64,000 bases of DNA, from positions 1,928,490 through 1,992,489 of the forward strand of contig NC_091135.1 of NCBI RefSeq assembly GCF_041381155.1, written 5' to 3'. Below the pieces are notes generated by a model. It did no database searches. It saw only the letters and a list, made by a program, of their open reading frames with translations, and was not told the origin of the DNA. The translations under genes and the position numbers were made by a program. Below are positions 59,503 to 64,000 of this stretch, in pieces. The stretch comes from Argopecten irradians. Taxonomy: Eukaryota > Mollusca > Bivalvia > Pectinida > Pectinidae. Each line of letters starts with the position of its first letter. The first letter of the stretch is position 1.

Positions 59503-60684
59503 CAAAGGCGCCTTCATGCGGTAACGTGTCCTTTCTATTCTTCCTGAAAGACCATGTTCTTGCAACATTGTACATGCAATGTCTCTCTTGAAACTGTTTC
59601 TTATTTGACCCTATAGAAAAGAAGGCTCTGAATTCAGTCCCTGAATGCACGAAAAGAACAAAGTGACAATAACAGATTTCTGATAATTTCTGATAATTTA
59701 TTAATAATATCTCTAAGTAAATCAACCAAAGTATCAAGAATTTTGAAATCATATCAGCTTGCTCAGATATATATTTAAATCTTCTCTAAACTTACTGACT
59801 TGATAACCGAGAAGTGAGAGATAATTGCTTACCACAAATTCACTACTAGCTGTATGTAACAGTATCATCTTCTTAGTTGTCAGTTTAGACAAGTAATGTT
59901 TTGGTAATGATGCTTCAACGAAGTTAAGATTTTCTGAGAATAGCTCAAGATATTGCACCATTTAAAGAAACCAAGCATAAGCTAAGTTGTAATAAAGCGC
60001 CTCATTTTCTGCTGGGCAAAGATTTCAAAACAATTTATTTATTGCTATCCCCTGGTACATTTTTTTGATTATTACAATAAAAAACAAATTGTAATGATAT
60101 TTTAATGTAGAAAAGTAATGCAATAAACTTGATCAAAGTGTATCTAAACAGGGGATTACATATCCTGGTTTTGACTGCTCAGCAGGTTCTAGTTACTACA
60201 ATGTTTAAGCTTGCAAATATATAGACGACTATTACTAGTCTAGAGCATTACCAATATTAACATGGTGTTGTAGATTTAAACTAAATGAGATACATTCATT
60301 ATTCATGATTACTGCAAAGTATCATTTTCACATTGATGATACTACATTGAAAGTTAAAACAAAATCCTACTTCCCATTTATTTTCATTTTGGGACCCTAT
60401 AAATATTTTAAACAAAAAATGAATATTTAATGATTTTTAATAATCTAGTACATAAATACGATAAGAACATGCCGAATGACTACATCAGGCGTAAGAGGAC
60501 TGCTTAAAAACAAAGGGACACAAACATGTTGATCACAGAATGAAATCAAGGACATGTATTAGAAATGAGGGTAAGCAGACTGAGGAACAACTATACCTCC
60601 TCTTTATCACAGTAAGTTGGGTGGTCCTCCCACAGTCCAATTTTACATTCATAGGTATAATCAATGGCACAAAGTATCCTAGGG
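59503..60684. other. intergenic; minus-strand open frames of unknown value
   Basis: Minus-strand frames at 59426-59752 and 59749-59961 have no recognised domain. The remainder, to 60684, is AT-rich and featureless. I do not support a gene. Confidence 0.35.
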
Positions 60685-61770
60685 ATTTATAGTACTCTGC
60701 TACCCATGGGGCATCATGGAGATCTATAGTACTCTGCTACCCATGGGGCATCATGGAGATCTATAGTACTCTGCTACCCATGGGGCATCATGGAGATCTA
60801 CAGTAATCTGCTACTCATGGTGCACCCTGGAATCTATAGTACTCTGCTACCCATGGTGCATCCTGGAGATCTATAGTACTCTGCTACCCATGGTGCACCC
60901 TGGAGATCTTTAGCACTCTGCTACCCATAGTGCACCCTGGAGATCTACAGCACTCTGCTACCCATGGTGCATCATGGAGATCTATACAATACTCTGCTAC
61001 CCAAGGTGCACCCTGGAGATCTATAGTACTCTGCTACCCATGGTGCATCCTGGAGATCTATACAATACTCTGCTACCCAAGGTGCATCTTGGAGATCTAT
61101 ACAATACTCTGCTACCCAAGGTGCACCCTGGAGATCTATAGTACTCTGCTACCCATGGTGCATCCTGGAGATCTATACAATACTCTGCTACCCAAGGTGC
61201 ATCATGGAGATCTATACAATACTCTGCTACCCATGGTGCATCCTGGAGATCTATAGTAATCTGCTACCCATGGTGCATCCTGGAGATCTATAGTACTCTG
61301 CTACCCATGGTGCACCCTGGAGATCTACAGTACTCTGCTACCCATGGTGCATCATGGAGATCTATATAGTACTCTGCTACCTATGGTGCATCCTGGAGAT
61401 ATCTATAGTACTCTACTACCCATGTGCACCTGGAGATCTATAGTACTCTGCTACCCATGGTGCACCCTGGAGATCTATAGTACTCTGCTACCCATGGTGC
61501 ACCCTGGAGATCTATAGTACTCTGCTACCCATGGTGCACCCTGGAGATCTATAGTACTCTGCTACCCATGGTGCACCCTGGAGATCTATAGTACTCTGCT
61601 ACCCATGGTGCACCCTGGAGATCTATAGTACTCTGCTACCCATGGTACACCAAGGAGATCTATAGTACTCTGCTGTCCATGGTACATCCTGGTTACCCAT
61701 GGTGCATCTTTGAGATCTATAGTACTCTGCTACACCCAGTGCACCCTGGAGATTTATAGTACTTTTATTT
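60685..61770. repeat. second tandem array, 37-bp unit, about 29 copies
   Basis: The unit reads TATAGTACTCTGCTACCCAT then GGTGCACCCTGGAGATC. Variants have TACAATACTC (39 bp), GCATCATGG or GCATCCTGG. Three restriction-like palindromes (CCATGG, GGTGCACC, AGATCT) occur per unit. Sequence is unrelated to the satellite at 1-9850 although the period is the same. Unlike that array the units are well kept, with few indels. The plus-strand frame at 60930-61256 is a by-product. Confidence 0.95.
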
Positions 61771-62505
61771 GCTACCCATGCTGTATCCAGAGCTCAATTC
61801 GATTTGCGTGTCTTATGTGACAGAAGAAAGAGTTTGAAGACAATGAACAGACATGGAATCCTGAGATGGATTTGTCTAAATCCTCAATTCCTTCCTGCTG
61901 TAAGATTTGCATAATTATTATTGTATGATTCTCAAATGTCCTAGTGCTTTTCTCCATTAATCAGGCGTCAATCTCCACAGTCACGTACACCAAATGTAAT
62001 GGCTAGACAACTTTCCATGGTTCACTTTCCATTACTTATTCATCACATTTGAATATGTCATTCCATCTATACATACCCATATTGATCATTAGCACCAAAA
62101 CTAGGACGGTGCTAAACATGCTGTATCAATGAAAAAAATGAGATCCATTATTCACGGTGATATCCTAAAATACAAAGTGTTTAACTTTGACACAGTTGAC
62201 TTTTATCATCCAAATTGTTAGCCTTGACAACTCCAGCCATTGGAGCTGATACCAGATCACAACATATCATTGTCATATTGTGTGAAGGTACTTGGATCTA
62301 TTTTGTCTGTCAAAGGTTTTGTTCAGGAATGGTACGATTCTCAAGAGCTCGAGGAAACCAGAGACAAAGATCAATAGGCACCTGTTTACCTGTCCGGTGA
62401 ATGGTGAGTCCCAACATGCTTGAACGCTACTTCGAATTATGCCTTTTAATGAGATTTTAGCACTATATGAAGTGAGAATAAATATGAACATGATGGAGTC
62501 CCTTA
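61771..62505. other. intergenic and CAPN7 3' flank, nothing recognised
   Basis: Downstream of the CAPN7 stop on the minus strand. I found no clear polyadenylation signal close to the stop and no other gene. Confidence 0.45.
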
Positions 62506-63953
62506 TCATTGTATTTGTGCCACTGTGAAATGTTTTGCACTACTGATGTCTAAAAAGAAAGGTCCGTCCTGATTGGGTAGGAATGTACAGGGCTGTATAT
62601 TGTACACGCCCCCAGATATCCGGTCCAGTTGTAGCACACAGTATCCTGGACGGAAATCTCCGGATGTTGTCTTTGTGAAAGTTCCTGGTGCCCCGGGGAC
62701 GTTCTCACTTACTGCACGCACCTCAAATCCAACACTGTATTGTCTGAAAGATTATTCAGTGGCATCACTTATAATCATGTATAAGGCTAATTAATTAAGT
62801 CAAAATTTAATGTCATAGTCATATTTTCAAGTATAAAGATGAATAGTTTCTCTTTTAATATCCTGTTGATTCTGGTACCTTGTGATATTCAGAGTGAAAT
62901 AATATTGGGATTACCAATGTGTAATAAAGAATCTATACATATAGATATACGACACAGTCAGTAATGTATGTGGGTCAAAATTTACACAATTTCAACTATG
63001 AAATGAGAAGTTTTATTTATTCAAAATTTTTGCGATCTGGCTTTTAGGAAGCATATAAATTAAATAATCATTTTTCGTGATAAAAAGTCTCGAAAAATTG
63101 TGAAAATATCATCCCTACCAAAAATAACTGTGTATGCAATATCTGACACTGATTATATTTCACCCTGATCTCTACAGATTTCTTACCATGAATGTCTACC
63201 TGAAATATCACCTGTAATAATAATTTGTTAACAGTGACTTACTTTGGTCCCAGTAGCTCTATCATGATGTGGTTGTCGGCCATGCTGTTGTCTAGCTGTA
63301 TCTGATATATCGGGTTAAAGCCATGGGTATCCCCATAGTTACTGCACCCTCCAGCAGTCCTCCCCTTCCATTGTCCATTTATCTGTAACATGTGTGATTC
63401 GTAATGTTAATTTTTAGTGTAACTGTTTTGCTTCTCCAGGCAACACATGTATATCTCTCTGTTACTGGTTATTTTGATCGAAGTAATAATGATATTAGAG
63501 TTATCCCCCTTCATTTGAATTAGACGGCTGTCTTTGGGATTTGTGTTGTCAATGTATTTTTTTTTAATCACGTTTTTATTCTGTATGGAGATGAATTATA
63601 CAGACAATGTATGACAACTGTGTCTTTGTCAATAAAATTAAAAATTGAAATTGAAAAATTGAAAAGTGAGGGGCTGTAATTGCACTTCCTTGTCCAACAC
63701 CTCTTTTAAAATGCTTGAATTAAGTTTTGTTAGATACACACCCGTTTATCAAACTGTTTCTGGTAGGGGTCCACGATCTTAGTCATGGTGAATTCACACG
63801 AGGCGTACACCCTGAGTGAGTAGTGGATCGTGTTGTTTTTCTCGTACTGTGACACCACCAGTGTATAATTAGTGGTGCCCTTCTCCTCCACCATTTTACA
63901 CAGATAGTGTGGTGTATTGATCCTCACGCCATCCTTATATGGGGGTGGTGAAT
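62506..63953 (-). CDS. CAPN7: calpain-7 (PalB-type calpain), last three exons, runs off right edge
   Basis: Host gene, partial. Coding exons on the minus strand are 63742-63953, 63243-63382 and 62506-62743 (stop). Introns have GT...AG ends and phases join. The first exon has PYKDGVRINTPHYLCK and TLVVSQYEKNNTIHYSLRVY, the second INGQWKGRTAGGCSNYGDTH, the third QYSVGFEV then GVYNIQPCTFLPNQDGPFFL. These match the tandem C2-like (domain III-type) C-terminal part of calpain-7 along its whole length, ending in VAQIQ where the human protein ends similarly. CAPN7 is a non-classical calpain that binds ESCRT-III-type proteins through N-terminal MIT domains; those and the protease core lie outside the window. 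The chosen frame in exon 2 is fixed by the joins. Confidence 0.95.
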
Positions 63954-64000
63954 CTACAAACAAATTGTACCAGATAAACAGTGTTAAACTCCAAGGCTGA

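Noticed and set aside
62573-62794. Plus-strand frame opposite the CAPN7 last exon
   Set aside because: Shadow of the calpain-7 coding strand, which has strong family matches and proper splice joins.

Overview
This is a eukaryotic, invertebrate window, most likely from a bivalve or related mollusc. The evidence is intron-containing genes with animal orthologues (GDAP1-like and CAPN7), AT-rich intergenic DNA, BEL/Pao and Gypsy retroelement fossils, and many copies of short non-autonomous repeats that start AACAAGAG and have tandem core units, a GGAC-type microsatellite and a terminal hairpin. That layout recalls the 'pearl' elements described from oysters. The species call is an inference. No prokaryotic genes, rRNA, tRNA or CRISPR arrays were found.

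Layout. 1-9850 is a 37-bp satellite of roughly 265 units. 9851-10455 is a different, degenerate C/A/T-rich tandem repeat. 10456-26877 is a fossil BEL/Pao element on the minus strand, interrupted by a younger Gypsy element (17005-25557) with near-identical LTRs. 26878-37320 is a dense block of non-autonomous repeats: two large pearl-like copies with about 155-bp cores, a 146-bp core family, a third family ending in a GC-rich hairpin, and a 1546-bp CACTA-type DNA element with an exact 3-bp target duplication. 37524-44164 holds a complete five-exon GDAP1-like gene on the minus strand, whose introns carry repeats, a possible solo LTR and a 623-bp MITE. 44630-44830 is a LINE relic. 44960-54419 is a second Gypsy-type fossil, flanked by an extra truncated LTR that a 506-bp MITE has entered. 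It carries an unusual third ORF with two zinc fingers between integrase and the 3' LTR. 54564-56110 is another pearl-like repeat. 56111-60680 is mostly featureless, with one weak exon candidate. 60685-61770 is a second, unrelated 37-bp tandem array. 62506-63953 holds the last three exons of CAPN7 on the minus strand, which runs off the right edge.

Only two host genes are firmly supported. GDAP1-like encodes a tail-anchored, GST-fold protein expected on the outer mitochondrial membrane; CAPN7 is the PalB-type calpain linked to ESCRT-III. They are about 18 kb apart on the same strand and nothing suggests they work together. Most of the rest is repeat biology. The most unusual points are the zinc-finger ORF of the second Gypsy element with a splice-acceptor-like site just before its ATG, the CACTA element packed with CATGGCCATGAA palindromes, the repeated transcription-factor-like motifs in the repeat families, and a 43-bp duplication across a GDAP1 splice acceptor.
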